A stretch of DNA of 42,106 nt from a virus. Shown here in pieces: positions 12,729-22,194 of this stretch (the first letter of the stretch is position 1; every line of letters begins with the position of its first letter). A model generated the notes under the pieces. It was not told the origin of the DNA and did no database searches. It saw only the letters and a program-made list of their open reading frames with translations. The DNA lies in IMG/VR virus record IMGVR_UViG_3300031576_000131, positions 1 through 42,106 of that record. One strand, 5' to 3'. The translations under genes and the position numbers were made by a program.

Positions 12729-15700
12729 ACAGCCCTCGCGAATGTTTCTCGTGCGATCACGTGTGCTACAATCGTGCCTTCTTCGCTACGCCTGTACGCA
12801 ATGTTCGTGCAAATCAATTGATGCGTGCTCCACGATGCTCCCGGCACGATACCAGTATACGGTACCACGGCGTCCATGGATGCACCAAGATAGAATACGT
12901 GCCCCGGTCGCAAGTCCATTGCCTCTAGTCCGCTATCGAACTCAATGCCGATGCGCGGCTCACGCACGGAATCCGCGACCCATTTGCACAGGCACTCCGC
13001 TGCACTGTGACTCCAGATGTCCGGGCACTTAAGCGTGACCTGCCGCTGTATTGAATGCTTCGCCTTTGAAACGAGCATTGCAGTCTTATACGCCGATGCG
13101 TCAGTCGAGAAGTTCGTGGCGCTTGGACTGACGTACTTCGAATATTCGAATCGTCCGGTCGGTTTGAATAGACCGTACTCTACGCGCACTTCGGTCGCTA
13201 TACTGCTGCGGTCCGTGGGCTGTACAAACGCGTTGCTTACCATGTCAGCCTCGAACGTGATGCCGTACAGCCGTTCAGGTTGCGTGCTCGCCGGTCCACC
13301 AGTGCCGGCTGCCGACACTCCTTCCTCGACGAACATCCGCCACTGAAGAACGCCACCGACCGGGTCGACCTGTGGCTGAATCAACGCGCGCGCCTGCTGC
13401 ATGATTCTAACAATGACAGACCGGATAGTTTCGCGGTCGTACTGCGCAAGCGACATGATCGAAATCGTTTGTTCGTTGGCTCCAGGATTCAGTAGTGCAT
13501 CGAGTCTTTCGCGCGCGCGCTTGAAGCTCCCGAAGTCATATGATGTCGCGCCCGCGCCCGCAACTCCAAGGAATCTCCCGAGAAGGAATTGAGTAATGTC
13601 TGCCGGGTTCTCGATCAGCTTGCCGACAGTGCCAGTATACCGAGCGTCCACGAAATCACGCGGGCCGTTGCCGGCGATATAGACCTCGCCGCGCGACCCG
13701 GTGTCAATTTCCGCCGAGAAGTTCGGCCGGAATTGATAGATCCCCCGTGCGCGTGCACGCAACGCGATAGCTTCCTCCGGCGTGATGACATCTGAAGCGA
13801 CTTTCTTCGAGCGAATCGCAGAGAGTTTCCCATCGGCCATGCGTGATCTGTAAATGACTTCCATCCACGCGTGCACTACGCGTAGCGTATTGCCGTCCGT
13901 TGGATATATCGCAACGTCGCCGGCAGCAGGAACGTCCGTGCCGATCCCGACGTGGCGGTTGTGCACGAACGTCCAGTTGATCGTCGTCCATCCTGCCACG
14001 GTGTACTGCTGGCTGCCGGGGGGATCGTTCCATAGCTGTACTGGGAAAAAATTGCGGGGGAACATTGCCCATTCAAAGATGCGGCGCGCGCGTGTGCCTG
14101 TGAGTAGACTTGCAATGCTGCCAACGCCGCCGACGCTCTCCGTTGACCAGTAGTTGAACGTCAGCCCGTCTTTGTCGAATCGATTCCAGCGCGCACGGAC
14201 TCCTACAGTACCGCACGTGCCGCCGGCATCGAGCACACAGCACACTCTAGCCGTGAGAATGTCGCCCAGATCTTCGTGCGAACTCGGCAACTGCAGCGAC
14301 AGCCGCGCACCGCCAGGAACTTCTGCGTATGTGTCAAGGTCTGGCGTCAGCGCATTCTCTGGATTGACGACATTGAAGTTCGAATATTCAATGCCATCAG
14401 TGATCGAGCCAGTTTGCCGCCCGCCGCTCAAAGTCGTGTGCGACAGCGACGGACACGGGATTGCAACGCACTGGAGGATGTTGTACCAGATCGACGATTC
14501 TTCGAGTGAACTGCTGTCTGGCGGCAAGAGCGAGTTGATCAGAATACCGTACGAGAGGCGCGCATTCTTCGCGCTGATGCCAAGCGGCCTGATCTGATCG
14601 GCGAACGTCGCACCGGCCTTGTGAAACCACGCCGGTCGGTGGATTGCCTCGATACTTGGGCTTACGTCGCGCAGGAACAGAGAGAATCGCTGCGATGAGT
14701 CTACCCAAGTCCCTATCGTCATGTGGCGAAACATTTCAACGGCGGTCGTCGGGAACGGCGGCGTGCCATCTGCCTGACCCGCACTGTAGTTGTTCTCTCC
14801 GAAGAACTTGCGGTCTATCGGCTGCTGGTTGTTGATTTCTAGAAACGGCGAAACCGCCCTATCGCCAAAGAGAAACAGCAAGTGCGACATTTCATCTGGC
14901 GCTGCATCCGCGACTGCGCCACGATACTTTTCTACGTACGGCTCCAGTTGAATCACCGGAAACCTCAGGCCGGTTAGCATTGCATACTGTTCGCCCGCAG
15001 TCTTTGACGTATCCTGCTCGTTCTCTGCATCGCTCCAGCCGGCCAGAGTATTCGCGAAATTGTAAGTACGCACCGCGGTCGGCGTGAATCTGCCGATGAA
15101 GAACGGGATCGGTTTGCCGTGGACAGACTCAAGGATTTTGCCCTCTCGTGCGCCCTCCACGACAAGCTCCGAGTCAACGATCCGTTCGGGAATCATATTG
15201 CCATCGTCCGCTGTCTGTGACAGCCGGAACGTGGCGCCGTCCTGCTGAATGCTGTATTCCTCGATTCGGCCAAGAAATATCAGACGCTCGTATATTGTCC
15301 CGCCGTCCTCGACGAGCATGTTCAGTCGAACCGTCGAACCGATAGGATACGAGCCGCGCAGAATGTTCCCGATGTAATCATTTGTCACGCCGTCACCGGA
15401 TAGAAACGGTCCGCGCTTGATGTTCACAACTGCTTCGCTCAATTCCCATTCTTGCCCTTCGATACCATCGAATGCAATGTCCCCCCAGGACACTATCCCG
15501 TCCTGGTAGCCGACAACTTCGCCGATGGTCCCGTCGCATATGCTGAATACTCTGATCGTTGGCCCGTTCAGAATCAACTGCATACCGAGAGTCGCGCGCT
15601 GCACGCGTTGCTTGGTCGCCTCTGCGAACGTTGGGCCACCGCCTTGCGTGTACTGATCATTCGATACAGTGATCGAATCCAGAATAGGCAGTGGTTCGAC

Positions 15701-16393
15701 AAAGTACAGATTGATCGGCACGCGAGGGCGCGCGTCAGCCGTTGATGCTCCAGCGCTTTGCGCAACTGCTGACGAAATCGTGCCGGCCGTTGCTTGCGCC
15801 GTAGCGGGGCCATGCGCAGCAGCAACTGCCAGCACGATGCCAGCGAAACCAACCGCCAGCGCAGCGCCTACACCGGCCGAACCGGCGTCGCCTTCTAGGC
15901 GGTTCTGGTAGTACACAGTGACTGGTACCCAGTCTAGATTCCATGTATCGCCGCCGACCACGAATGTGCCGGAAGTTTTTACGCGCACCAGAAACGTGCC
16001 GCTCTGAAGCTCTGCGCGTGTCCAAGTATGTCCCCACGCGTCCGATGAGTTGCCGAGCGTGTATGTCACTTCGGTGTCGGTTAGCTGCGCAGTGACCTTC
16101 GTACTAGTCCACGTTGTCCCATTGTCCCAGGACAGATCGACGGTCAGCGTCGCAGCGTCTAGCGGATCGCCTACAAAAATTGGGTAGAATGCATCAAGGC
16201 GAACCGCGATGCCTGAAATGATCAGCGTGCCGGAAGACGGCAAGCCGCTGAAGTTGTAGCTGCCCCAGCTTGCACTAGTTGCTGTGGCAACGCACGTTGC
16301 AGAACCGCCGCCGTTGGCGTGGGCATTGTCGCGAGTCAGCCAGCCGGCGCCAGAGTTCGAACCTGCCGACTGCGGACCGATCGATGTAGGCAC
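12725..16393 (-). CDS. Large tail tip / host-contact protein, 1222 aa
   Basis: GTG 16393 has CGGAGGATT upstream. Residues 1-170 look like a beta-sandwich (TLTVDLSWDNGTTW and LDWVPVTVYYQNR). An Ala/Gly hydrophobic linker follows (GAALAVGFAGIVLAVAAAHG, near 178-197), then a long beta-rich body with motifs such as SWGDIAFDGIEGQEWELSEA. The C-terminal 250 residues (YGITFEADMVSNAF, then DLRPGHVFYLGASMD) resemble the tail-tip hub regions of siphophages. As the largest gene after the tape measure and the two fibre-like genes, it is the likeliest distal tail protein and receptor-binding platform. The detailed family is not recognised. Confidence 0.75.
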   Translation of the reverse strand: MPTSIGPQSAGSNSGAGWLTRDNAHANGGGSATCVATATSASWGSYNFSGLPSSGTLIISGIAVRLDAFYPIFVGDPLDAATLTVDLSWDNGTTWTSTKVTAQLTDTEVTYTLGNSSDAWGHTWTRAELQSGTFLVRVKTSGTFVVGGDTWNLDWVPVTVYYQNRLEGDAGSAGVGAALAVGFAGIVLAVAAAHGPATAQATAGTISSAVAQSAGASTADARPRVPINLYFVEPLPILDSITVSNDQYTQGGGPTFAEATKQRVQRATLGMQLILNGPTIRVFSICDGTIGEVVGYQDGIVSWGDIAFDGIEGQEWELSEAVVNIKRGPFLSGDGVTNDYIGNILRGSYPIGSTVRLNMLVEDGGTIYERLIFLGRIEEYSIQQDGATFRLSQTADDGNMIPERIVDSELVVEGAREGKILESVHGKPIPFFIGRFTPTAVRTYNFANTLAGWSDAENEQDTSKTAGEQYAMLTGLRFPVIQLEPYVEKYRGAVADAAPDEMSHLLFLFGDRAVSPFLEINNQQPIDRKFFGENNYSAGQADGTPPFPTTAVEMFRHMTIGTWVDSSQRFSLFLRDVSPSIEAIHRPAWFHKAGATFADQIRPLGISAKNARLSYGILINSLLPPDSSSLEESSIWYNILQCVAIPCPSLSHTTLSGGRQTGSITDGIEYSNFNVVNPENALTPDLDTYAEVPGGARLSLQLPSSHEDLGDILTARVCCVLDAGGTCGTVGVRARWNRFDKDGLTFNYWSTESVGGVGSIASLLTGTRARRIFEWAMFPRNFFPVQLWNDPPGSQQYTVAGWTTINWTFVHNRHVGIGTDVPAAGDVAIYPTDGNTLRVVHAWMEVIYRSRMADGKLSAIRSKKVASDVITPEEAIALRARARGIYQFRPNFSAEIDTGSRGEVYIAGNGPRDFVDARYTGTVGKLIENPADITQFLLGRFLGVAGAGATSYDFGSFKRARERLDALLNPGANEQTISIMSLAQYDRETIRSVIVRIMQQARALIQPQVDPVGGVLQWRMFVEEGVSAAGTGGPASTQPERLYGITFEADMVSNAFVQPTDRSSIATEVRVEYGLFKPTGRFEYSKYVSPSATNFSTDASAYKTAMLVSKAKHSIQRQVTLKCPDIWSHSAAECLCKWVADSVREPRIGIEFDSGLEAMDLRPGHVFYLGASMDAVVPYTGIVPGASWSTHQLICTNIAYRRSEEGTIVAHVIARETFARAV

Positions 16394-16397
16394 GCGA

Positions 16398-16823
16398 TCA
16401 ATCCTCCGTGATCGTGCTCGTCGTCTTAAGGCGCGGCAACACTCCGACAGCCATTGTGATGTTCGGCGTCACAGTGCCGCTATACAAGAGCTTGTTCGAT
16501 ACGCCGGTGCCGACGCTGAAATGGGTGATTGCGCCTCCCGCCGACGCCGTGCACTCCCCGAAGTCGATTGCCGCCACCGGCGACACCGAGCCGCTTGCTA
16601 CAGTCCATCCGCCAGTGGTGCGCGCAACCGCGACGCGCGCGTATCCTGTATAAGCAGCCTCGCTCGTCGCCTGTGTACCGCCTTCGCCGGGGTCTGCTGT
16701 ATGCAAAGCAACGGATAGCGTTGTGGCTGGACTCGTCGCGTCGTTGTCGGCAAGATCGGCAATCGGAGTCGCGTTGAAAATCAGCTTGAGAATGTCGTCC
16801 TCGTACGTGTTCCCCTTGCTCAT
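16398..16823 (-). CDS. Phage tail-fibre-like protein, 141 aa
   Basis: ATG 16823 has AAAAGGGGACGAG upstream. The sequence starts NTYEDDILKLIFNATPIADL, then LSVALHTADPGEGGTQATSE, YTGYARVAVARTTGGW and, at the end, KLLYSGTVTPN. This is a very recognisable small family found beside tail genes in many proteobacterial phages, usually annotated as a tail fibre or virion structural protein. It is beta-rich and probably trimeric (inference). It lies between the distal tail genes and the large tail protein. Confidence 0.85.
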   Translation of the reverse strand: MSKGNTYEDDILKLIFNATPIADLADNDATSPATTLSVALHTADPGEGGTQATSEAAYTGYARVAVARTTGGWTVASGSVSPVAAIDFGECTASAGGAITHFSVGTGVSNKLLYSGTVTPNITMAVGVLPRLKTTSTITED

Positions 16824-16837
16824 AATCTCGTCCCCTT

Positions 16838-17194
16838 TTAGCTTGCACCGATTCGGAATGTGATGTTGACAGTAACGCTGTCGTCCTTGTAGAGCGCGGC
16901 GAATGTTGTTGTATAGACAACCATCGTGCCGCCGCTCGATGCCGTGAACAGGCCGACCTCGCTGAAAACACCATCACCTGTGCCCAGAGGGAACACGGCG
17001 ACGGCAAGAATTGTGTTGTCGGCGGCTCCGGTGCCCTGTGCGATAGAAGTCAGTGCGACGCGCGCGGTTTCAGTCGCCAGGGTCGTGCTGCCGGATGTTT
17101 GCCCCGTGCCGCTGCCGATTGCCATATGCGTTATCGACGCCGTCGATGCGATGCCACGCATTGCGAAGAACGCATCGCCTAGTTGCGTGATCAT
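16838..17194 (-). CDS. Tail fibre-type structural protein, 118 aa
   Basis: ATG 17194 overlaps the upstream stop (ATGA) after GAGGG. The pattern MAIGSGTGQTSGSTTLATET, then FSEVGLFTASSGGTMVVYTT, then DSVTVNITFRIG is the one seen in the N-terminal or collar parts of phage tail fibres and baseplate-like proteins. Here it stands alone as a small gene. It is beta-rich, without Cys or membrane segments. With the next gene it probably builds a tail-tip accessory layer; the exact place in the virion is not shown by sequence. Confidence 0.78.
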   Translation of the reverse strand: MITQLGDAFFAMRGIASTASITHMAIGSGTGQTSGSTTLATETARVALTSIAQGTGAADNTILAVAVFPLGTGDGVFSEVGLFTASSGGTMVVYTTTFAALYKDDSVTVNITFRIGAS

Positions 17195-17991
17195 GCGCCC
17201 TCCAGACTGACGAGCAGGTCCGCAAAGTCTCCGATGAACAATCGCTCGTCCCAGTTGATCGGGTAGCCGAAGAAATGTTCGGTTATCGGCAACACCTGCT
17301 TGACCTGATTCGGCGGGACGATCCCGAGCAGCCGCTTCGGCGTCTGTGGCGTTGCATACGCCTCTAGTACGGCTTGTAGAATGCTGGAACGCATCGCGGA
17401 GGGCGCCATCTCAAATACCAGATTCGAAACACGGCGCAGTCTGCCGGCTCGCTGAGTTACTATCTGTGCACTGCCAAGACGATTCTCGAAAGTGACCGGC
17501 GCCTCATAGCGCGTCGAGTATCCGCGCTGAACGACGTTCACGGGCGGCTCGTAAACCGTACCGAAAAACAGGTTGCTTACCTGAACAGGTCCAGTGCCGA
17601 TCAGTCCAACGCGCCAACTCGTTGCCTGCTGTGACGGGAACCGAAACAATGTATCGGCATCGCTCGACGGACTCCACGTATCGATGGTCTGATACGATCC
17701 GCTCAGGAACTGCAGTGATCCAGTATACGCAGCCGTTTTCATGTCGTGCCCCTGGATGCCGAAACACGTGAAGGTCTGTGCTGACGAAAACGTAATCGTG
17801 ATCAAGCACGTCGATGCAACGCTTGTCAGTCGAAGCCGCCGAGACACATCCTCGTATTTCAGGTTTGAAATGTTCGACCCGGCCTCGACCGTTCCGCCTG
17901 TCTGCGCGATGGTCGTGATGTGCTCGGGTCGTACTTTGTTCGCATACCCTATGAACAGCCGGCTTTGAGATGTGCCGATAGTAAATGCCAC
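17191..17991 (-). CDS. Distal tail protein, 266 aa
   Basis: GTG 17991 is the first start after the tape-measure stop (one base between them) and has GAGGTCGG upstream. The product is beta-rich: an N-terminal sandwich (IGTSQSRLFIGYANKVRP, then TCLITITFSSAQTFTCFGIQ), a middle strand region, and a C-terminal domain (TPKRLLGIVPPNQVKQVLPI, then NWDERLFIGDFADLLVSLEG). Its place directly after the tape measure is where siphophages encode the distal tail protein. The family itself is not recognised. Confidence 0.72.
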   Translation of the reverse strand: MAFTIGTSQSRLFIGYANKVRPEHITTIAQTGGTVEAGSNISNLKYEDVSRRLRLTSVASTCLITITFSSAQTFTCFGIQGHDMKTAAYTGSLQFLSGSYQTIDTWSPSSDADTLFRFPSQQATSWRVGLIGTGPVQVSNLFFGTVYEPPVNVVQRGYSTRYEAPVTFENRLGSAQIVTQRAGRLRRVSNLVFEMAPSAMRSSILQAVLEAYATPQTPKRLLGIVPPNQVKQVLPITEHFFGYPINWDERLFIGDFADLLVSLEGA

Positions 17992-17992
17992 G

Positions 17993-20900
17993 TTACCGAC
18001 CTCGCCGTCTACGGCTGATTGCGCGCAGCGCCTGTGCCCCGCGCCCGCTCGAAATGTATCGTTCGAAATCCGCGGAGTCCAGTGTGTTGATGTTCGCATG
18101 TACAACGTCGCCACGCTGTTCCTCGCCTGGCCCACGAACCGCGCGCCGCAGCCTGAACCCGTCCGTCTCCTGGGGGCGCAGGCCGCTCGGAATGACGAAA
18201 CTGCGCACCGGCACAGCAGCCGCGCCGACCGGCGACTCCAGTGCTGGCCGCAGCGCAGCGCGCAACGTGCTGATAGGAAACGGCTGCTGTAGCACTATCA
18301 GTTCTCGCCGGGGTGAGCCGGTCAACGAGACGGCAGTAGTGCTGCCAGCAGCCGCAGGACGCGCTGCAGGTTCGGCCGGCCTTTGAGCCGCGAGAGCACG
18401 CTGGATCACCAGTGCGATACTCTGCTGGTCGCGTGCGACCTGTGCAGCCTGTAGCGCCGACGCTGCTGCTAGCGCTGGCGGCAGAACGCGCAGTCTCGGC
18501 AGCGGCGGCCCTGCGCCAGGTGGTGGCGGCTCGGGCTCTCTACCGGGCTTGCCGCCGACTCGCCCGCCACCGAGCGGGATTCCGCCACCAATGCCAGGAG
18601 CCAGGGTTGCGCCACCCGAGAGAATCGCCGCGACAAGCTCCACTGCAATCAGAGCTACGTACTTGGCGATCAGTGCATCCAGCATCTGAAACATTATCGC
18701 TTTTACGTTGTCAGCAAATGATTGAGTTGAATCAACCGCGCTTCTGAACGCAGCGGCGAAAGTCTGTCCGATTGAATCGGCTACGGTGGCCTTCACCTCG
18801 GCACCGAACTTTGCAAAAGTGGCGCCCATCCGATCAGCCGCCGCGCGCGCAGCCTCTTCAGCCGCTTCTAATTCTTCCCTGGCATTCAACACGCGAACTC
18901 TAAGATCGAGATTCTTTGGATATTTCGCCGATTCGGCTTCTAGTTCGGCAAGATCAGCGCGCGCCTCGGCAAAGCGCTCTAGGCGCACGAGTAGCTGGAA
19001 TCTGTGCTCGGTGCGCGATATGTCGTCTAATGCCTTGAGTTCCGGATATGCCTTGGCGGCACTGTCGCGCACTGCCTGCAATGCCGCAATCATCTCGCCG
19101 CTCGCCGCCCGAGCATTCTCGGGAATGCGTTCTAGGATACTGTCGATCCCGGTGAATATCGCGACAGCCTCATTCGCACTGCTTGGCGTTTCGAATGCTC
19201 CGGCAAGCGACGACTTGACCAAGGCTGAAAGCTGCGCGACGCTATTTGCCTCCCTGACTGCTGCCGAAAAGTCGAATAGACGTACACTCGAAGGTGCGGT
19301 CTGCAGAGCCGATTGAATGATCTCCTTCGTCTGATCGACCTCGGCCTTGATTTTGGCATTGTCAATCTTGGCCTGAAGATCGAGAACGAATTGCTTGTCA
19401 AGGCTCGATAGGAAGCTCTCGATCTTCGGACGCGCCTGTTGCGACTCGGCAGCCACTGTCGAAAGACTCTCACGAACTTCGAGCAGGCGGGCACGGAATG
19501 CCTCTGTGGAATCGGACTTGAACGCAATTTGCAGCGACGCGCGAATCGTATCGAGAGACGACGCCAGCGAGGTACCGACTGCCAGGTCGCGCGGATCGAA
19601 AAGCGATATTGTCTCACCGGCAGCCGAGTCGCGGAGGCGCTGCGAAATCTGCGATACCTTGTCGAGTGTCGCGGCATCGACTGTGATGTCGAGCTTTCCG
19701 CTTGTCAGCTTGTTCATTAGCAACAAATCGGCATTGACCTGCTCAAGCTCACGACGCGCTATGTCAGTGTCGCGAAACTCTAGTGACGCACGGCGTTCCT
19801 CAAGTGACTTGAACAACACCTCGATCTTCGCTGCATCTCCTGTGTCAACTACTGCCTTGATGCGCTGTTCTATCGGCACCTCGACGGCGCGCTTCAAAGG
19901 CAGCAACGTATCGGCAATGTCTTTGGCGTTGACAACAAACGGCACATTGAAGAAGCCGAAGGCATCAACCCACTGCGCGCGCGCGCGCGTTGCATCGCCG
20001 CGAATATCTTCGGCCACTAACCTAATGCGCGCCTCGAGTGTTGACAGTCCACTCGATGCGTCAAGAGCGGCCTTGATTGATGCAACGGCTTCGCGTTCAT
20101 CGGCAACGATGCGCAAGTTCAGCTGCTGCCGAAGTTCTTTGGCGCGCGCGTCGATCTTGTCGAACGCGATCAGTGCAAATCGAATGTCGGGCGTGCTGAT
20201 CTGCGGGCTTGCCTGTTCGTCCCGAAGCGCATCAATGCGTGCCTGCGCTCGCTGTGCCAACGCCTCGAAAGCCTCGACTTGCGCAATTGCCTCTTGTATC
20301 GGACCGCCGGCGACAGTCATCGTGATTTCGGCTGTCGCTGCCGGACTCTCAAGGAACCGCTTTAGGGCAAGCCCTTGATCGATTGCGCGCTGGAAGGCAA
20401 GCAATCCGAAAGACTGCGAGCGCTGTACCGCCGTATCGTATTTGCCGATTGCAGCGGGGAGTTCATCGATTGCGCCCTTGTGAAACTGGACGAATAGCGT
20501 CGCAATCCTGAACCCGGCCGCGATGGCATCAATCGCCGGCCTGAGCACGGGCACAACTATTCCGCCGATGGATTCGCGGAAGTTTTCTGCTTCGACTGCC
20601 AGCTTGTTGATTGAGCCGCCGAACGTATTGCCGAGCGCTGCGGCCGTGCCGCCGAACTTCGCCTCGATCTGAGTAAGAGCCTGGGCGAACTTCTCCGACT
20701 TCGACGCGGCCTCGTCAACTGTAATGCCGTAGCGCGAGAGCATCTGTGTACTGCCCTCTGCGGCGCGCGCGAGAAGTAATGCAGCCGACGCCGTGTCTCG
20801 GCCAAGAACTTGGCTTAGGTCAATTGCTGCTCGGGCGGCTCGCTCAAGCGACGCCCCGCCGAGTCTGCCGACCTGCGCCAGCGTTGCCGTGAGTCGGACT

Positions 20901-21487
20901 ATTTCCTCGTCGTCGATTCCGGTTGCTCTTGCGAGAGCGGCGGCAAATGAATTGATCCCAGAGACAGCGCCCCTAGAAAACTCGCCAGTGCTCGACAGTG
21001 CTACGCCAAGGCGAACCGATGCGTCCTCGGCTTCGTTCGCGGCGTCAATGTATGGTTTCAGAGCCCGAACTGCAACATACACCGAAGAGGCAACAACTGC
21101 GAATCCTGCCGACACGAGCCCGAGCGGAGCGACCAGGCTTGTCGCTGCGCTGCGGATGCCAGCGAATGCCGCCTGGACGCCGCCAAGCTGCGCACCGATC
21201 TGCTGCCCAGGAAGCAATGGTAGATTGAATCGAGAACGGAACGACTCCATGATCGCAGCCGCTCGCGCCGCCTCTGCTAGCTGTGCTCGCTGCTGCCCAG
21301 CAGACACCGCCATTGCGTTGCCCATGGCAGTCGCGCGAGTCTGCATGGCGCCGAACCCGGCCGCTGCCCTGGGGAACGCCGTAGCCATGCCATCCGTGGC
21401 GCCCTTGATGCGCTGCATTTCATCGACAACGACCTTGGAGCCTTGCGATTGAAATACAACTTCGAGAACATTGCTTCCGCTTGCCAC
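17993..21487 (-). CDS. Tape measure protein, 1164 aa
   Basis: GTG 21487 with GAAGGG upstream, 4 bases after the stop of the frameshifted chaperone. The N-terminal 90 residues are helical; hydrophobic segments occur near 120-150 (LVAPLGLVSAGFAVVASSVY) and again near 960-1000 (YVALIAVELVAAILSGGATL). The middle is a long series of charged helices with heptad character. A Pro/Gly-rich stretch precedes the tail. Tape measures set tail length at about 0.15 nm per residue, which predicts a tail near 170 nm (established scaling, applied here as inference). Its place after the chaperone pair is canonical. Confidence 0.92.
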   Translation of the reverse strand: MASGSNVLEVVFQSQGSKVVVDEMQRIKGATDGMATAFPRAAAGFGAMQTRATAMGNAMAVSAGQQRAQLAEAARAAAIMESFRSRFNLPLLPGQQIGAQLGGVQAAFAGIRSAATSLVAPLGLVSAGFAVVASSVYVAVRALKPYIDAANEAEDASVRLGVALSSTGEFSRGAVSGINSFAAALARATGIDDEEIVRLTATLAQVGRLGGASLERAARAAIDLSQVLGRDTASAALLLARAAEGSTQMLSRYGITVDEAASKSEKFAQALTQIEAKFGGTAAALGNTFGGSINKLAVEAENFRESIGGIVVPVLRPAIDAIAAGFRIATLFVQFHKGAIDELPAAIGKYDTAVQRSQSFGLLAFQRAIDQGLALKRFLESPAATAEITMTVAGGPIQEAIAQVEAFEALAQRAQARIDALRDEQASPQISTPDIRFALIAFDKIDARAKELRQQLNLRIVADEREAVASIKAALDASSGLSTLEARIRLVAEDIRGDATRARAQWVDAFGFFNVPFVVNAKDIADTLLPLKRAVEVPIEQRIKAVVDTGDAAKIEVLFKSLEERRASLEFRDTDIARRELEQVNADLLLMNKLTSGKLDITVDAATLDKVSQISQRLRDSAAGETISLFDPRDLAVGTSLASSLDTIRASLQIAFKSDSTEAFRARLLEVRESLSTVAAESQQARPKIESFLSSLDKQFVLDLQAKIDNAKIKAEVDQTKEIIQSALQTAPSSVRLFDFSAAVREANSVAQLSALVKSSLAGAFETPSSANEAVAIFTGIDSILERIPENARAASGEMIAALQAVRDSAAKAYPELKALDDISRTEHRFQLLVRLERFAEARADLAELEAESAKYPKNLDLRVRVLNAREELEAAEEAARAAADRMGATFAKFGAEVKATVADSIGQTFAAAFRSAVDSTQSFADNVKAIMFQMLDALIAKYVALIAVELVAAILSGGATLAPGIGGGIPLGGGRVGGKPGREPEPPPPGAGPPLPRLRVLPPALAAASALQAAQVARDQQSIALVIQRALAAQRPAEPAARPAAAGSTTAVSLTGSPRRELIVLQQPFPISTLRAALRPALESPVGAAAVPVRSFVIPSGLRPQETDGFRLRRAVRGPGEEQRGDVVHANINTLDSADFERYISSGRGAQALRAISRRRRGR

Positions 21488-21491
21488 GCGA

Positions 21492-22167
21492 TTACCCTTC
21501 GGTCCTGTTCGCTCCGAGTTCTTCTGAGTAGAACACCATTGCCTGCATGTCAATGATCAGGTACGCCATCGGGATGTGTTCTCCCGGCACGTCACGCCGA
21601 TTGAACAGTATCTCGTGCGGCAATAGGTTCAACTGTTTCGCCATCCAGCCTAGCTGGACGTATTTGTCCCGGTCGAAAGCCGCCCTCCTTGTAGCCGGGC
21701 AGTTCTTCTAGGTCGCCGCCGACTTGGGCTTCCCAAAGTATCGCGGCACCGATGCGACCGAGCGATTCAAGGCCGAGCGAAGCGAGGTCGTCTATGTCGA
21801 TTTCGTTGTTCTCGTACTTCGGTGTAGTGCCGTTCGGAACGACGCGAAGCGGCGTCCACGACTCTGTGTAGATCGGCTCGCCGGTCTCGTGTGCGACCTG
21901 TATTGCTCGCTGCTCGATAACGCCGCACGGTACCACCTTGCACAGCAGTACGTACAACTCGCGCTGCTTCTCGAAACCCCATTCCGCCACTGGTGTCGCC
22001 GGCAGGACTGGAACTTCAATCCCATTCTCGAAGTAATCCGCAGTGCGAAACGGCCGCACGCGAACGGCGATCGGCTGCCCATCTTCCATGATGTGCTGGA
22101 GCTTGATGGTTGTGAACTTCGGTCGGCGCGCGCGCGCATTCAGAACGAAATCAACGACGTTTCCCAT
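21492..22167 (-). CDS. Tail assembly chaperone, frameshifted long form (G-T analogue)
   Basis: Inferred join of 22167-21676 with 21674-21492. The second frame encodes 60 residues with no start needed (DRDKYVQLGWMAKQLNLLPH and on, ending ELGANRTEG) and stops 4 bases before the tape measure. Read through a +1 shift at TTT CGA, the fusion is 224 residues and the junction GYKEGGF-DRDKYVQLGW reads naturally. This mirrors gpG-gpGT of lambda and equivalents in most siphophages, where both forms coat the tape measure during assembly. The second frame could also start at an internal ATG near 21650 (MAKQLNLLP), so the shift should be tested. Confidence 0.72.
21592..22167 (-). CDS. Tail assembly chaperone, short form (G analogue)
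   Basis: 191 residues from ATG 22167 with AAGGGTGGGC upstream. It starts MGNVVDFVLNARARRPKFTT and is mixed alpha/beta, with an acidic helix (EIDIDDLASLGLESLGRIGA) before the shift point. It lies between the tail tube genes and the tape measure, where the chaperone gene is always found in siphophages. The last 27 residues (after Phe164) are the zero-frame tail that the +1 shift would replace. Identification rests on position and the frameshift arrangement rather than on a named family. Confidence 0.8.
   Translation of the reverse strand: MGNVVDFVLNARARRPKFTTIKLQHIMEDGQPIAVRVRPFRTADYFENGIEVPVLPATPVAEWGFEKQRELYVLLCKVVPCGVIEQRAIQVAHETGEPIYTESWTPLRVVPNGTTPKYENNEIDIDDLASLGLESLGRIGAAILWEAQVGGDLEELPGYKEGGFRPGQIRPARLDGETVEPIAARDTVQSA
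21673..21690 (-). promoter_or_regulatory. Candidate programmed +1 frameshift signal
   Basis: On the minus strand: AAGGAGGG (21690-21683), four bases CGGC, then zero-frame TTT (21678-21676) followed by CGA (21675-21673). A tRNA-Phe on UUU can re-pair with UUC one base downstream, and CGA is often a slowly read codon. An internal Shine-Dalgarno just upstream of the slip codon is the arrangement known from the prfB (release factor 2) +1 site. Confidence 0.6.
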
Positions 22168-22194
22168 TTGTGCCCACCCTTCTCGCAGCGCACA

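Noticed and set aside
19395-20378. 327-codon plus frame inside the tape measure
   Set aside because: Ser/Ala-rich antisense shadow of a GC-rich helical gene; no ribosome site.
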